A stretch of 64,000 nucleotides of DNA from Phanerodontia chrysosporium (taxonomy: Eukaryota; Basidiomycota; Agaricomycetes; Polyporales; Phanerochaetaceae). The notes beneath the pieces are model-generated. The model was given only the letters and a program-made list of their open reading frames with translations. It made no database searches and was not told the DNA's origin. Position 1 is the stretch's first letter. The number at the start of each line of letters is the position of its first letter. Location of the stretch: contig MJGA01000001.1 in the NCBI GenBank assembly GCA_001910725.1, positions 2,046,001-2,110,000 of the forward strand, given 5' to 3'. This document shows positions 10,485-19,444 of this stretch, in pieces. The translations under genes were made by a program, and so were the position numbers.

Positions 10485-10612
10485 GTCACGCGTGTGACTC
10501 GATGTAGGAGTCACGGGGCAAAGCCACCAGACGTTCAGGAGCGTCGGATCGCCGAAGGCAACTGATCCGAAGGCCGCAGGCCCGCTCAACAACGGCTGGC
10601 GCCGCGAGACTA
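10485..10612 (-). repeat. Right terminal inverted repeat
   Basis: Inverted partner of 4545-4673 (see there). Read inward from 10612 it starts TAGTCTCG and ends at GTGAC. The conserved inner block contains GTCTGGTGGC and the hairpin at 10494-10514. It lies directly upstream of the helicase ATG (10389) and may hold that gene's promoter. Confidence 0.85.
10494..10514. promoter_or_regulatory. Palindromic site in the right TIR
   Basis: GTGACTC, a 7-base spacer, GAGTCAC, the same inverted repeat as at 4644-4664. Conservation at both ends while the outer TIR has diverged suggests selection for protein binding. Confidence 0.5.
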
Positions 10613-10621
10613 ATCATCCGC
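10613..10621. repeat. Right target-site duplication, 9 bp
   Basis: ATCATCCGC immediately after the terminal CGAGACTA, identical to 4536-4544. Confidence 0.85.
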
Positions 10622-10712
10622 GCGTGCCTTGCTTGCTAGACACACCGCACGTCTGCAGCAGATAGCGTGCAGGGACATCTTGCACAGATACCACCAGGAC
10701 GCGTCGACGACG

Positions 10713-12040
10713 ATGGCAGCTCGGAGGTTGCTTGTAGACGTCCATACCCACGTCTACCTCCCGCGATACGCCGCGTTCCTCCGCTCGCGCACGAGCGTAC
10801 CACGCATCTTCACGCGGACCAGCGATGCTGGGGAGCAAGAGGAACGGCTGTTGATCCTAGGCAATGAGCCCAGCGGGGGAAGGCCCGTCGGTGCGCAGGT
10901 ACAAGGCCAGCATCGCTCTTCACTGCACATGATACTGAACGCACCGCCAGTACTGGGACAGAGACGAGAAGCTGAAGTTTATGGATAAGCATGGGATTGA
11001 CGTCTCTGTTGTTAGGTGTGTTCTATGGGCCGTATGGCAAAGATATAGCTCATCTTTTGTACCTCCAGCTCGGCGAATCCGTGGTTGGACTTCCTTCCTG
11101 CGTCCACGGCCCACCAGCTCGCGGGAGAGCTGAACGAGGACCTCGAAGCGTACTGCGCAACGTCCCCGTCCCTACAGAATGACCCGCTGAAGCGGCTATA
11201 CGGATTTGGTCTCCTGCCGCTGGTGCCCGAGGTGACGGTCCAGTCCCTCCTCGACACAGTCAAGCAGATCTCCAGCCTGCCGCACCTGAAGGGCATCATC
11301 ATGGGCACGCGCGGAGTCGGCAAAGGCCTGGACGACGACGCACTGGAGCCCGTGTGGGAGGCGATCGCCCAGGCAGGGCTCGTGGTGTTCCTGCACCCCC
11401 ACTACGGCGTCGACGGCAAGGCCTGGGGAGAGAAGGAGAACGGACACGTCCTGCCGCTCGCACTCGGCTTCCCGTTCGAGACCACCATTGTGAGTCTGCA
11501 TCTCCCGCTAGTATGGACGTGATCTAGAGCACATCTCCGCAGGCCACAACGCGCCTGATTCTCTCTGGGGTGTTCGACCGCCACCCAGACCTGCGCCTTC
11601 TGCTCGCACATTCGGGCGGAGCACTCCCACAGCTGTCGTCCCGCCTCGCGTCATGCATCGACCACGATCCTGCCGTCGCGTTGCGCCTCAAGCACGACGC
11701 GCGATACTATCTCGGGAAGTTGTACTTTGATGCTGTCGCGTACGGCTCAGAAGAGCTCGGCTTTGTGAGCGACGTCATCGGCCGTGCCGACGCGTTCTCC
11801 GCGCGCCCTTCGTCGGCGAGTGCGTCAAAGACGGTTGGCTCCGAGAAACGCAAGCTCGGCAGCGCTAGAATGCTCTTTGGCACCGACCATCCATTCTTCC
11901 CGCCCCTCTCAGAGACGGAGAAATGGAAGAGCGTTGTCGAGAACCTGGAGGCCATCGACGGTGTAGAAGAATGGACTGAGGTTGAGAAGAACGGCGTGCG
12001 TGGTGGCAATGCGCTAAAACTGTTCGGGCTGTCGTTGTGA
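10713..12040 (+). CDS. Amidohydrolase of the ACMSD family (aminocarboxymuconate-semialdehyde decarboxylase-like)
   Basis: Exons 10713-10898, 10951-11015, 11069-11489 and 11543-12040 give 389 residues. Metal-dependent TIM-barrel hydrolase signature: VDVHTHVYLP at the start (HxH metal ligands), YWDRDEKLKFMDKHGIDVSVVS, LVVFLHPHYG, LLLAHSGGALP and GTDHPFFPP near the end (metal-binding Asp), then GGNALKLFGL, which aligns with the C-terminus of human ACMSD. ACMSD removes CO2 from 2-amino-3-carboxymuconate semialdehyde, diverting it from NAD synthesis. It faces the quinolinate phosphoribosyltransferase gene, which uses the other branch, and this supports the assignment. A gamma-resorcylate-type decarboxylase is the main alternative. 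The ATG is only 92 bp from the right end of the mobile element's duplication. Confidence 0.8.
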
Positions 12041-12124
12041 TGTGCATGGATGCTTTATATGCTACTGCTATTGGATCTCTGGGTGGTGTACACTTGTGGG
12101 TTTACTTGTACTAACATGAACATC

Positions 12125-13241
12125 TTATACATCTTTGGGCTTCTGGATCTTCAGGCTGAAGTCTATATGCTGGACCGATTGATGGACAACACTCGTGCTG
12201 AGGATGTCGATCTCTGCATTGTCTTGTGAGCGAGGAAGTGGTATAGTCTGACTAGCTACTCACCATTGATCGCCCGTTCGTGCAAGTTCGCCTCCGTGAT
12301 GTTACCGCTGCTCTCGAACAAGAACTTGCGCCTCCCTGTCCATTTCGCCTTCAGCCGGGCGGCGACCTCTTTGAGCTGAGTGCCCTCAATGTTGTCGAGC
12401 ATGATGATATCCGCGCCGGCATCGATGGCCTCGTCCGCCTCTGCCTCAGACTGGACTTCGACTTCAAGAAGCAGGCTGAAGCCACCGACCTTGCGGGCCT
12501 GCTTGATCGCGTTCGTAATCGAGCCTGCATCGCACAATCTTTAGCCGCGCCGCAAAGAAGCAAGCAATGCATGAAGCGCACCAGAGGACCAGATGTGGTT
12601 ATCCTTCAGCATGATCATGCTCGAGAGGTCGTGCCGGTGGGGGTCGATCCCGCCGACGAGCATGCCGTACTTCTCGACGAGGCGGAAGCCCGGCGTCGTC
12701 TTGCGCGTGCCGGCAATGATACCGGTGTACCCGCTCGCGCGCGCGAGGGTGAGGATGCGCTGCGACCTGCGAATGGGGGGCGCGTGAGCCGGGGGAGCGC
12801 ACGACGGCGGCGCATGCACACGCACTTGGTCGCGATCCCGCTGCACCGCGCAAGCATGTTCAGCGCGACACGCTCGCCGAGGAGGATGTGCCGCGCCTTG
12901 CCCCGCACCGTCGCGACGTGCTTGATGGGCTCGAACGTCTCGCCCTCCTCCATGTGCCATTCGACTCTGTCCGTGCCGGTCAGCTTTCATGGAGACCGTC
13001 GATGCTGTAGTGTCGCTACTCACTCACATCCGAGCTGCGTAAACACCTCCGTAAAGAACGGCTTCCCAGCGAGGACAGCAGTTTGGTGGCCTTTGCCCAG
13101 AAGGAAGGCTTCACGGGGGGCTTCGCCTACGACGAAACCGCCGTAGTCAAATGACGGCGTGTCTTCCTGGAGCCAAGCTGTGACTTGGGTCTTCCAGCTT
13201 GCAGGCAGGAGGTATTCGTAATGCTCAGAAGTCGCGGACAT
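12125..13241 (-). CDS. BNA6: Nicotinate-nucleotide pyrophosphorylase (quinolinate phosphoribosyltransferase)
   Basis: Converts quinolinate and PRPP to nicotinate mononucleotide in de novo NAD synthesis. The start [13 protein letters not shown] (13241) is followed by [57 protein letters not shown] (phosphoribosyl-binding RK and TTPG), [45 protein letters not shown] and a C-terminal [10 protein letters not shown]. Four introns join these in one frame; the one after DNHIWSSG ends at the acceptor before GSITNA. Length of about 300 residues is usual for the family. Stops of this gene and of the ACMSD-like gene are only 84 bp apart, tail to tail. Confidence 0.95.
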
Positions 13242-13611
13242 GATGGAGTCAGAAGGCAAAGTGCTCAACCCGGGTATACTTTGTAAGAGCCAAATACGCT
13301 AACAAGCGACGCGGGGCGGAACAAGCGGGGAAGTTGTCTCAGTCTAAGACAGAGCGTTCCCCACCTCCACCGCAACCCAAAAATCACAAGGTAGTAAGGA
13401 GGAATACACCACTATATACGGACGGAAAGTCCACAGAGTACTATATACCACATAATGACAGACGCGTCGAGGGACTGGATACAAGCTAACAAAGTCCGTC
13501 GGTCAAGAATGTCTGGTGACGACCGAATACTCAAGGGAGAAGATAAAAAGAAGACCGTCGAGATGCGCAAAGGCACGGGTGGAGGGAGGAGTGAAAAAGC
13601 TCGCCCTTGAT
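13242..13611. other. Intergenic stretch, 370 bp
   Basis: Holds the upstream region of the QPRTase gene and the 3' flank of the GPI-protein gene. Contains several short TATA-like runs (ctatatacg, tactatatacc at about 13411-13451). No gene or repeat seen. Confidence 0.45.
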
Positions 13612-14324
13612 TTATGCGAGGAAAGCGCCAACGAGGGCAACCAGGCCGAAGAAGGAGGCCTGCACACCGGTAGAGACGGCAGCATTGGTGTTAGAGGGGG
13701 AAGTGGAGGTGTCGGATGTGGTGGGGTTGAGGTCGGTCGTGCCGTCGGTGTTAGTAGGACTTTTGGGTGTTCCCATGATACAGATCAGTAAAAACAGCGG
13801 CTAAAAAGACACTGGGATGCTTACGTAGGGGGGTTAGCAGTGTTCGAGACGACAAGCGTGGTGCCACCGCTCGTAACGGGACCAGAAGTCGAGGTCGCGA
13901 CGGAGGAAGAACCAGTGGGGGTAACGAAGGAGAACTGCTCGGACTGCGCGAGGATGGAGTTGAGGTGATCCGGGTCCGCAACCAGGTTGATCTGGAAGCC
14001 AGAGCCAGAGGGCCATCCAGCAGACGGCGGGTTGACCTTGACAGTGCCAGCAGATGTCTGAACGAGGGCGTTCAGGACCTGCGAGTAGGGAGGGAACTTG
14101 GCCTGCAAGGCAACGAGATCAGACCTCAGTACAATGCGCGGACGCGCGAAACACGCACCATGTTGACGAGCACGACGGTAAAGTTGGTAGGATCAGTGCT
14201 GACTGCGTTCCAGGACACCGTGTTCTGGCCAACGGTGGAGAAACCCGTAGTGTTGGTGGGCGCAGTGACCGTAATGGCCAGAGCAGAGGCCGCGAGGGCG
14301 AGGAGGGTAGCGACGATACGCATT
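13612..14324 (-). CDS. GPI-anchored Ser/Thr-rich cell-surface protein with Kre9/Knh1-type domain
   Basis: Three exons. The signal peptide MRIVATLLALAASALA is followed by a compact beta-rich domain (ITVTAPTNTTGFSTVGQNTVSW, NFTVVLVNMAKFPPYSQVL, GSGFQINLVADPDHLNSILAQSEQFSF) of the type found at the N-terminus of Kre9/Knh1 and the fungal Ser-Thr-rich GPI-anchored family. A Ser/Thr-rich stretch (SSSVATSTSGPVTSGG, TTSDTSTSPSNTNAA) leads to a hydrophobic C-terminus ASFFGLVALVGAFLA, which has the form of a GPI-attachment signal. About 190 residues. Expected at the cell wall or plasma membrane; relatives are linked to beta-1,6-glucan in yeast, but a precise role here is not shown. Confidence 0.85.
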
Positions 14325-14814
14325 GTCGAGACTGCGGAGGGGGAGAACGACGGTAGTTTTGACGTGAAAGGTGACGGCGAGGTCGAAAGTGAAGATAAGA
14401 GGCGACGAAGCTGGGCCTGGCTTAAAAGTAGAGAACGTGGGTGTGCGGAACGAGAAGGCACGAGAGGAAGAGGCGGTGACCAACACGGCGAGAACAGTCC
14501 CCTGCTGTCACGCTCCGTCACGCCGATTGGGCGCTTTTGCCGCGCCAAGCACCAATCGGGGACGGCCGACGACGCGGAAGTGGGCAGCAGTCTCCGGCGC
14601 GGCAAGTGTTCCCCGCCAAGAGCGAACTCACCTTCGTCAGGCCTTGCCGAGATGCCTTCGAGTCCCCTCACTTGTGGCAGTGGTGCGCACACCAAACGCA
14701 CTAAGGTCCCAAAGCAAAACAAGGTTGCATTTGTGACCGCTGTTCCATATGCTACAGAACCCGGGCTGATTGCGACGGAAGTCTCCTTCCAGGATCAGAA
14801 TAAACCACAATCCA
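14325..14814. other. Promoter region of the GPI-protein gene and 3' flank of Gemin2
   Basis: 490 bp with no gene. Contains an inverted pair of CCAAT boxes (separate entry) about 200 bp upstream of the GPI-protein ATG. Both neighbouring genes are on the minus strand. Confidence 0.45.
14523..14559. promoter_or_regulatory. Inverted pair of CCAAT boxes
   Basis: CCGATTGG at 14523-14530 and CCAATCGG at 14552-14559 are exact reverse complements and hold CCAAT cores in opposite directions, 21 bp apart, about 200-235 bp upstream of the GPI-protein start. CCAAT is the HAP/NF-Y target. Role inferred from motif and position. Confidence 0.4.
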
Positions 14815-16145
14815 TCAAGAGAGAAACTTGTCTACACCTCGAGAATCCAGCTCAGCCAGCATCGACTCCGCGTCTTGCCACAGATCATGCTGGCCCCAGA
14901 GGCCAACAACAGCAGCGACGACCATCCAGCACGATGCTTCGGCGATGGCTGCATTCTGAGTGTCCTCCGCAGCGACATCTGGAGATGACCGCCTCTCCAG
15001 CCGGTCCTTAACAAGTCCTATGCAGCCGCGAGCGAGACTGCGCAAGGTACTGGTCTCGTCGGCTGAGAGGTAATCATCGACCCGGGACAGAAGCGCGAAC
15101 ATCCATCGAGCGTGCGTCTCCGTTATCGTGCAGATCCGTGGCGCAGGCTCCTCGAGGTAGAGGTTAATCCAATGCGCGAAGTACATCAACAGGTGCAGCG
15201 AGTACCGCTAAGCGTGGAGAATGATTAGCGTTACGCCAGCCGGTCAGATCAGGACGACTTACGTGGTCCATGTGTCGGAGAAGTGATGGTGTCGGCTCAG
15301 GCTGGATAACGCGCGTAGAGCTGCTGGTTGGAGAGACAGGGTCGGTGGACATACCGTTGGGTGCCTGCTCAGATGGTGCGGGTGTTGATAGCGGCGTGGA
15401 AGTGAATCGGCGGGTGGGACGGCAATGGCTTGCTCAACTTCGCCCTCTTCGGTGGTGTAATGCAGCTCGAGGGCCGCAGGGTCTTGGAGTGGAACCTCGT
15501 ACTCCGAGGTGAAGGACCGCATTGTCCCATAGCTGCTGTACCTCTGTTCCTTCGTAGGTTTCTGCTTTTTCGGCTTCTTTGGTGGGTTCCATTCGCTCTC
15601 TGGGCGGCCAGTAAGGAATGCCCACCAGTGATCCCGCTCTTTCATCTCTGGGGTAAGTTTTTGCCCCGAAGGACGCATTGGCCCGGGTGTAGCGCTGGGT
15701 TGTACGACATTCTAAGCAGTCTGTTAGTCGAGGGGAAATCGGAGTGGGGCGAAAGAGCACCTACTTTTCGGAAGTTTCTGAAGCGTGATACAAATACCTC
15801 TCGCCAGTCTTCAGATGGTAGAGCAGAATGTGGTGTACTTAACGATGCTGTCGCGCGATCTACCGGCTCCTCTTTCACCTCGTATGGGTTCGCAGCTCGA
15901 GTTACGTGCGGTAACATACGAGCATCACGCCTATGTCATAGCATAGAGCAAGCCGAAGTCAGATTCAATAAGGCATGAGGGAGTCATAATACCCACCGAA
16001 CTGTGAACAGGTATTCCAAACCGTCCTGAGGTTCCCCTGCAAAGTCTGCGGGGAGGTTGGCAACTGGCAGTACCTGCTTGCCAAGGGCAGGCTCCTCCTC
16101 GTCGGAATCATCAACTTCAGAGTATTTGCGCTTCGCAGACAACAT
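14815..16145 (-). CDS. Gemin2 (SMN-interacting protein 1), snRNP assembly
   Basis: Gemin2 binds Sm proteins and SMN during spliceosomal snRNP assembly. The start MLSAKRKYSEVDDSDEEE leads to LPADFAGEPQDGLEYLFTVR, the classic N-terminal region; then EDWREVFVSRFRNFRK, KERDHWWAFLTGRPE, and after introns PTPSLLRHMDHRYSLHLLMYFAHWINL, THARWMFALLSRVD, and ASCWMVVAAVVGLWGQHDLW near the end. These are strong Gemin2 landmarks. Joining EEGE to APNGMSTD needs a 74-nt intron (about 15376-15449) with a weak gttgag donor; otherwise a frameshift sits there. The gene starts 261 bp from the divergent gene at 16407, so the two probably share a promoter. Confidence 0.9.
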
Positions 16146-16406
16146 CTTCTGTTAACTCTGGCGGGTGGCTGTAGCACAGCGAGTAGTAATCTTTGAGGTT
16201 GACAGACGAGGTCGCCCACCGTGGTATCGGTGCAGCACTGCGTCGACGGATTGCGGGTGCGAATTTGGCGGATAACCCCCTTGTCGGAGCGTCACCACGA
16301 AATGCGGGCGGAAACTCCTTTTCTGTACACCGTCTTCAGAATGTGCTTGTTCACCACCACCTTTGCGCACGGCCTCCTCCAGCGGCGGCAGTTTGGATAG
16401 CTAGTC

Positions 16407-17324
16407 ATGGAGGACTACGAAAATGATGTGGATGCGGAGACTCTGCAGGCGCAGGTTGACATGTCTTTGGCCTTCACGCAGAACCTGGTCTCTTCATGGC
16501 TGAAGCCAAAGTACGGCTCCGGAGCCTCGAGTAGCTCGCGGGGGAACCAGGAGAAAGAGCTTGAGGAGCTCTTGAAGCGACCTCCGAGGTGTGTCCACTC
16601 TACGTTGGCTATTGATTAGGCTCACGGAAATCTAGGCTCGGAGTGGGCGCGCCCATACCCGCTTCAACCGGAGTAGCGGGCCATGAGGCTATGAAGCTCA
16701 AGGGCAAACTAACAGGCAAGAAGCGTGCGAGGGAAGAGGAAGACGTGAAAATGGCCGAGCCATCGGATGACGAGGGCGAGAGCAGAGCGGGGGCTATCAA
16801 GAAGAAAGCTAGGCCTGACCCCTTTGCGCCAAAGCCAAGAAGCAGAAGGCAAACGCGCCGGGTGTCATCCCAGTTCCCACTAAGCCTACGTCGAAGAAAG
16901 CTGCGAAGAAGGCTGGTAGTCCAGACTCGCCTGTAGATGCAGGCAAGCAAGGCGCTACGGAGACCACGTCCTCTCAAGTACCTGCATCGAAGAAGCAGAA
17001 ATCCTCTCAAAAGGGCGCGGACACCCCGACGAACCAAGGGTCAAAGTCTGCCGGTATGTTCATTGCGGGAGCTCGGCGTAACTGTGCTCATGGACTGTTC
17101 TAGATGAAGACGCCATGGAGGTAGACAAGATGCTTGTATCCCCTTCGTCCACATCTACGCCTTCGTCCGGCGACAAGCCAGCAAGTAAGCCTGATTCACA
17201 AGCGGTGCCTCTGCTGAATCTGGACGGCCCGCCGCCTGCGGTGGATCCTTCGCCGTCCAAGAAGAAGCGCAAACGAAACAAGAAAAAGAAAAAGGCCGGC
17301 CAGTCTGGCAATACGTCTTCATGA
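16407..17324 (+). CDS. Lys-rich nuclear-type protein of unknown function, with apparent frameshift
   Basis: The start MEDYENDVDAETLQAQ is followed by VDMSLAFTQNLVSSWLKPKYG and, after an intron (16589-16635), PPRLGVGAPIPAST. This layout recalls the fungal DUF3245 type, but I am unsure. The rest is Lys/Ser-rich and disordered, with several nuclear-localisation-like clusters (KKARPDPFAPK, SKKAAKK, KKKRKRNKKKKK at the C-terminus). Around 16831-16833 (ccaaag) the frame PDPFAPK must shift by one missing base to continue as KKQKANAPGVIPVPTKPTSKK. The same kind of one-base loss recurs in unrelated genes here, so a consensus error is likelier than a true break. Last intron about 17056-17103. Confidence 0.6.
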
Positions 17325-17706
17325 TCACATGCGCAGGCGGTACTAGAGAACTTGGCAGCCGCTCCCTATCTATGCCACGCTGCTTATTGGAGGTAAAGTC
17401 AACGGTCATCTGGCCTTGACATGCTCACTCATCATGTTTCCTGCTGGAAATAGGTCATGATCGGCGTTTTCTTGGCCAGCTACTTGAGTGCTGCCGACCA
17501 TCCATGCTTGGTGTCATACTCAGCCATCTCTCCAGTCCCCATCTTTCCACAGGGTCTAGGGCATACTATTTCTGCATATACATCTACATCGTCTCATCTA
17601 TCTGTCCTACGCATCCAGTGCGCCACGCAATCGATACTGTACAATGTTTGGATAAGGTTATGCAATAATAACGTCTCTTAGATATGAAAGGAATCTGTCG
17701 GCGACG
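17325..17706. other. Intergenic stretch, 382 bp, between convergent genes
   Basis: The 3' flanks of the genes at 16407-17324 (+) and 17707-18365 (-). No family-like coding sequence or repeat seen. Confidence 0.45.
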
Positions 17707-18365
17707 TCATCTCCGATGACGACTCCGAGGCGGGTCGGTGGTGTGCCGTCTGGTATGGTGCGAGGGACGTTGGGAACTCGACCGCTCACCCGCAACGGTG
17801 GCCCGCCTCTGGGGCGCCGGACGGGAGTGGGAGGAGCTGCCGCGGGGCGACGTCGTCCTGCTCTGGGTTATCCTCCCCTCAACACGGGTGCTCTGACTGC
17901 GCCTGGGGGACTTCGTGCGGGAGGAGACATGGAGCACGAGCTCGTTGCCCTTGCGGCTGGACGAGCTGCGCTGGATGGTCGCACGGGTCGTGCCGCTGCG
18001 GCTCGACGACTTGCTCTTCGTGCTGCGCTTCTTCGAGCCGAGGCCGAGGAAGGAGAAGAGCCCGCCGCCCTGCTTCTGCCCCGCGCCCGCCGCTCCTTTG
18101 CGCGCTGACGCTTGTACTGCCGGATCGCCTTCGCGGTCTTCATCTCCTTGATGCCCTTCCAGCGTGTACGCTCGTTTCCGACAAGTGTGCCCCGCATCTT
18201 GGTCACCCAGCCGTGGATGGTGGATGCCTTGCTGCTGTAGGGACGCTTTGTGCCGTCACTTCGGATGTCTTTCTGCGTGGAGATACAGAGTCAAATACCG
18301 CAGGGCTATAGACCATGGTTACTCACCTCCGAGTCCCACTCGATTTCGATCTCGGGGAACTTCAT
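17707..18365 (-). CDS. Basic Ser/Arg-rich protein of unknown function, with apparent frameshift
   Basis: Not recognised. Exon 1 reads MKFPEIEIEWDSE, and a GT-AG intron leads to KDIRSDGTKRPYSSKASTIHGW, KMRGTLVGNERTRWKGIKEMKTAKAIRQYKRQRAKERRARG. Beyond this, at the C-run 18079-18082, the frame giving QKQGGGLFSFLGLGSKKRS is reached only if one G of the minus strand is restored. That frame then stays open to the stop (SSRSGTTRATIQRSSS, a Ser/Arg/His tail). The GLFSFLGLGSKK stretch looks like real protein while the unshifted frame is Ala/Arg noise. The N-terminal WxxI and KGIKEM region faintly recalls CsbD-like stress proteins; I would not name it. Confidence 0.5.
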
Positions 18366-19444
18366 CGTATGTCGGGGCGCACTTCGATAGAAAGAGGATG
18401 TGTCTCTCGGGAATTAGGGTAGGATGGCGAAAGCAAGGACGGCGCGGGTATATGTACTCGGGACACGGGCCACGCCAAAGTCCTTTGAGAGCCCGAATTT
18501 ACGTACTTGGACGGGCTGTCGGCTCTTGCCGCTGACCCGATTGTGTCTGCTACACGTGCATGCCACATTGGGGGCTATGGCTAAGCACCGGTTCGTGCGC
18601 CGACGACGGTGGCGAGCGTCGCCTTTGTCACTTTTGTTTCCTTTTCACGCGTTTCTGGTTTTTAGTCTAAGCCTTGGGTGGTTTGCCTTTCATCATATAC
18701 ACATGGTTAGCCACACAACGTTGTCTCGTGCTCACAATGGCGGTGCATGCCACGCTGTGGAAGTGCGGCTCCTCCCTCTTCCCGCCGTCTGAGGAGCCCC
18801 TAGGGGGTGGATGCCTGGCTGCCGTAAAAATGCAAACGGTGGGATCTCGTCGTACCCTGAGCAGTCTCGCAGCGAGAAAGGAAATTGGGGGAGCGGAAAC
18901 ATGACTGGAACATGGTGGGAGCTCGTCGCGGTCAAGTTGTGGCAACGGCACAGGCCGTGCACGGTTCCGTTGCCGATGGCTCCGTCGCGACGCATCAGGT
19001 GTGCCTGATCGCGCTGCTCCCTCGATCTTCACCTAGCCGTTGCCCTCCGTCCTCTTCCGCCGTTGCGGGCTTCTCGCAGCCGCGGGCATTTTTGTGAGGC
19101 CAACACAGAGAGGGTTTGCCTCAGTACTTCGTCGACCTCATGGACATCGAGACTCGTGTCCGTAGCATCACGCACGCCGTCATTCAATGTGGACCTTCGT
19201 TACGGTCACCTCTGCAAATCGCAACATTGTCATTTGCATTTCGAGGCCGCAGCAGTTCGTTGTGACCCCTGTGTGACCCGACACAGTGAAATTGCGTGGT
19301 AGGCGGCCTCGACCATTCCAGAGACGCTCTCGCGACCCTCTGGACCGCCAGTGTGCTCTGCCATAGGTGAGCTGTCGTTCTCGATCCATGTTTCGCAGTC
19401 TAGTCACCGATATCCACCTGGCAATTCTTTGCCTAGATTCCGCC
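18366..19444. other. Intergenic stretch, 1.08 kb
   Basis: A large gap for this gene-dense window. Open frames exist on both strands but none shows domain character, splice-linked continuity or codon bias that I can defend. It holds the upstream regions of the divergent genes at 18365 (-) and 19445 (+). No direct or inverted repeat noted. Confidence 0.4.

Larger units (their letters stand above)
4545..10612. mobile_element. TIR-bounded DNA transposon-like element carrying DUF6589-type and RecQ-like genes
   Basis: A 6068-bp unit starting TAGTCTCG and ending CGAGACTA, flanked by a perfect 9-bp duplication and bounded by inverted repeats of 128-129 bp. It holds two convergent genes whose frames can be assembled without breaks: a DUF6589-type protein on + (906 residues) and a DEAH-box RecQ-like helicase on - (878 residues). 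Each ATG lies about 200 bp inside its end, so the repeats probably carry both promoters. Long TIRs with a 9-bp duplication recall Mutator-like elements, but the DUF6589-type protein is not one I can place in a named transposase superfamily. All key helicase motifs are present and no stop codons interrupt either gene, so the copy may be recent or still active. Confidence 0.8.

Noticed and set aside
4545..10612. Helitron, because of the helicase
   Set aside because: Helitrons lack TIRs and target duplications and carry a Rep-Pif1 protein. Here there are long TIRs, a 9-bp duplication and a RecQ-like, not Pif1-like, helicase.
16407..17324. A true broken gene (pseudogene) with a lost C-terminal half
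   Set aside because: The shift near 16831 is one base in ccaaag and coherent Lys-rich sequence continues to a normal stop. The same defect in unrelated conserved genes makes a sequence error the simpler view, so it is listed as a CDS with a frameshift.
18366..19444. Genes in the open frames of this gap
   Set aside because: The frames on both strands are short, Arg/Ser-rich and lack any splice-linked extension, signal or family motif.
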